Below, one piece after another: positions 56,329 through 57,327 of a stretch of DNA of 57,327 nucleotides. The DNA is from Geomicrobium sp. JCM 19039 (GTDB taxonomy: Bacteria > Bacillota > Bacilli > Bacillales > Marinococcaceae): the NCBI RefSeq assembly GCF_000698145.1, contig NZ_BAXB01000024.1, positions 1 through 57,327 on the forward strand, read 5' to 3'. Under the pieces are notes generated by a model that was given only the letters and a program-made list of their open reading frames with translations, was not told where the DNA came from and made no database searches. How positions within the stretch are numbered: the first letter of the stretch is position 1; every line of letters begins with the position of its first letter. The position numbers and the translations under genes were made by a program.

Positions 56329-56379
56329 GAAAACAAAAACCCCCGATCAAACAAAGTTTTACCTCTGTTTGGTCGGGGG
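56329..56379 (-). terminator. Terminator of the ABC transporter operon (minus strand)
   Basis: 14-bp stem (56340-56353 with 56366-56379, one G-T pair) with CCCCCGA / TCGGGGG at the base. On the minus strand TTTTTGTTTT follows. Insulates the ger operon from the upstream transporter genes. Confidence 0.9.
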
Positions 56380-56402
56380 GCACGAGTGGGGTCATCCTTA
56401 GT

Positions 56403-57087
56403 TTACGATAGACGCCAAGCGATTCTTCCACCATTTTCTAAAGGCCCGTTTCTCATTAATAAATACGTCACCAATGATAGAAGAAGAGAGATGCCAAGCA
56501 TAATATGAAGAAATGCTAGGTGGTTCGTTAAGATGAAATCAAACACGGGACTTGTATCCCCTAAAAAGAACCAAGAAGTCAATAAGATGAGTAGCGCTGC
56601 ACCGAGACTGAGTGTGATGATTGACCCGAAATTAAACCAAAAACTGCGGATGAACAAGCTGATTGAAAACAGTACAAACAACCAAATAAAATCTGCCCAA
56701 ATATATAGAAGTGGGTGAGAAGAAGCGAGCAGTTCTCCTGCTTGAGTAAACGTCGTCCATTGGAGAAGATGATCGTTTAAGAAATACAAGCCGTGCAATA
56801 AGGCGACGCTTACTATTATAAAGAAAATCGCTACGAGATAAAAAGCGACCACAAATTGTCGCCGGGTGCCTCCGAGAGACAAAATGAGGGAGTACCCTTT
56901 AAAATTCACCCAAGGATACAATAAAAAACTGCAAAAATGGGTCCGAATAGAACGAAGCTCGCATCAGCCTCTAAGCTCCAATCCACGCAAAACTAAAGAA
57001 CAGTACAACGGTGATGATCATATTGATGACAAACGTAATGTTCATTTCTTTTCTCATGAGTAAGAGCGGTCCAGTCAATGGGTTCAT
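56403..57087 (-). CDS. ABC transporter membrane protein (frameshifted)
   Basis: About 229 residues when two bases are restored (near 56985 and 56920). ATG 57087 has AAGGGGTG 9 nt upstream. The product has six helices: MNITFVINMIITVVLFFSF, a short segment ADASFVLFGPIFAVFY, VAFYLVAIFFIIVSVALLHG, and so on, with the polar YPWVNFKGYSLILSLGGTRR between helices 2 and 3. Members of this type serve with a GntR-like regulator and an ATPase in Bacillus (ytr-like operons). Its start overlaps the stop of the ATPase gene as ATGA. Confidence 0.6.
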
Positions 57088-57327
57088 GCATTTGTCACCC
57101 CTTTAGTTGTGAGATTCACGAGGTAATCTTGAAGGGCGGCCTTATCTACGTAGACCGGCTTCTTTCGCCTCTTGTTGCAGTTGTTTCGCTCCAAGGTACA
57201 TCCAACATCGCTTGTTGTTGTTTACCTAAAGATTTTCTCTCTATGACGGGCCCCAGAAGAAAACGATTCAATGTCATTTGCATTACCGGTGACGTATACG
57301 CCTTTTTGATCAAGATCTTCTACCGGC
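57084..57327 (-). CDS. ABC transporter ATP-binding protein, C-terminal end, frameshifted
   Basis: Only the last 80 or so codons are in the window, and at least two frame changes occur. Pieces on the minus strand: VEDLDQKGVYVTGNANDIESF, then VIERKSLGKQQQAML, then KQLQQEAKEAGL, then VDKAALQDYLVNLTTKG and stop. These look like the regulatory end of an exporter-type ATPase that modifies a C-terminal tail after the Walker B half. The stop overlaps the permease start. Family is inferred mainly from the neighbour. Confidence 0.5.

Overview
The window looks like chromosomal DNA of a spore-forming member of the Bacillaceae. The grounds are a gerA-type germination operon, the sporulation gene yunB, a SAM-I riboswitch in front of metNPQ, a sufCDSUB operon, and many genes in the same neighbourhoods as in Bacillus subtilis (yurZ beside met and suf; the lipA-yutDEF-lytH-yunBCDF set). 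Very acidic lipoproteins and several Na+-coupled or compatible-solute carriers (BCCT, NSS, AGCS) suggest a halophilic or alkaliphilic lifestyle. That is inference, and the genus cannot be fixed by reading alone.

Layout. 1-3.3 kb: the distal part of an Lsr-type autoinducer-2 locus (truncated SorC/LsrR regulator, LsrK kinase, a small cupin, LsrF thiolase). 3.3-5.5 kb: a DHA2 efflux pump divergent from its likely TetR repressor, with nested palindromes between them. 5.5-8.4 kb: SAM-I riboswitch and metNPQ. 8.6-13.0 kb (minus strand): a coupled WYL regulator / NmrA-like oxidoreductase / drug-type ABC exporter cassette, then a DUF421 membrane protein. 13.1-20.7 kb: BCCT transporter, yurZ-like gene, sufCDSUB. 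21-29.4 kb: TraB/GumN protein, yunF, yunD, yunC, thyA-dfrA, small lipoproteins, a DUF1835/DUF3658 protein, yunB. 29.4-33.1 kb: NSS and AGCS sodium symporters and a histidine phosphatase. 33.1-37.9 kb: lytH, lipA, yutD, a NarL-type two-component system and a yhfK-like gene. 38.0-49.4 kb: a secreted NagZ-NamZ-like fusion enzyme next to a carbohydrate ABC importer, divergent from a SLAP-domain protein with an LnrLMN-like ABC exporter; repeat-rich spacers lie at both ends and carry inverted copies of a 40-bp sequence. 50.1-52.2 kb: a DUF3905-like gene, yutE, yutF and a Nudix gene. 52.1-57.3 kb (minus strand): a ger operon in the order A-C-D-B, and the end of another ABC transporter.

How the genes work together. 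The lsr genes would phosphorylate and dismantle internalised AI-2. The met genes import methionine under SAM control. The suf genes build Fe-S clusters, which LipA among others requires. The fusion enzyme plus importer looks like a scavenging system for cell-wall amino sugars. LytH, YunB and the Ger proteins belong to spore formation and germination.

Caution on sequence quality. At least sixteen genes, including sufD and lipA, are interrupted by what is nearly always a single missing base, and the reading frame resumes at once with a perfect family match. This pattern fits sequencing indels far better than gene decay. Such genes are reported as one feature each, with the break position.
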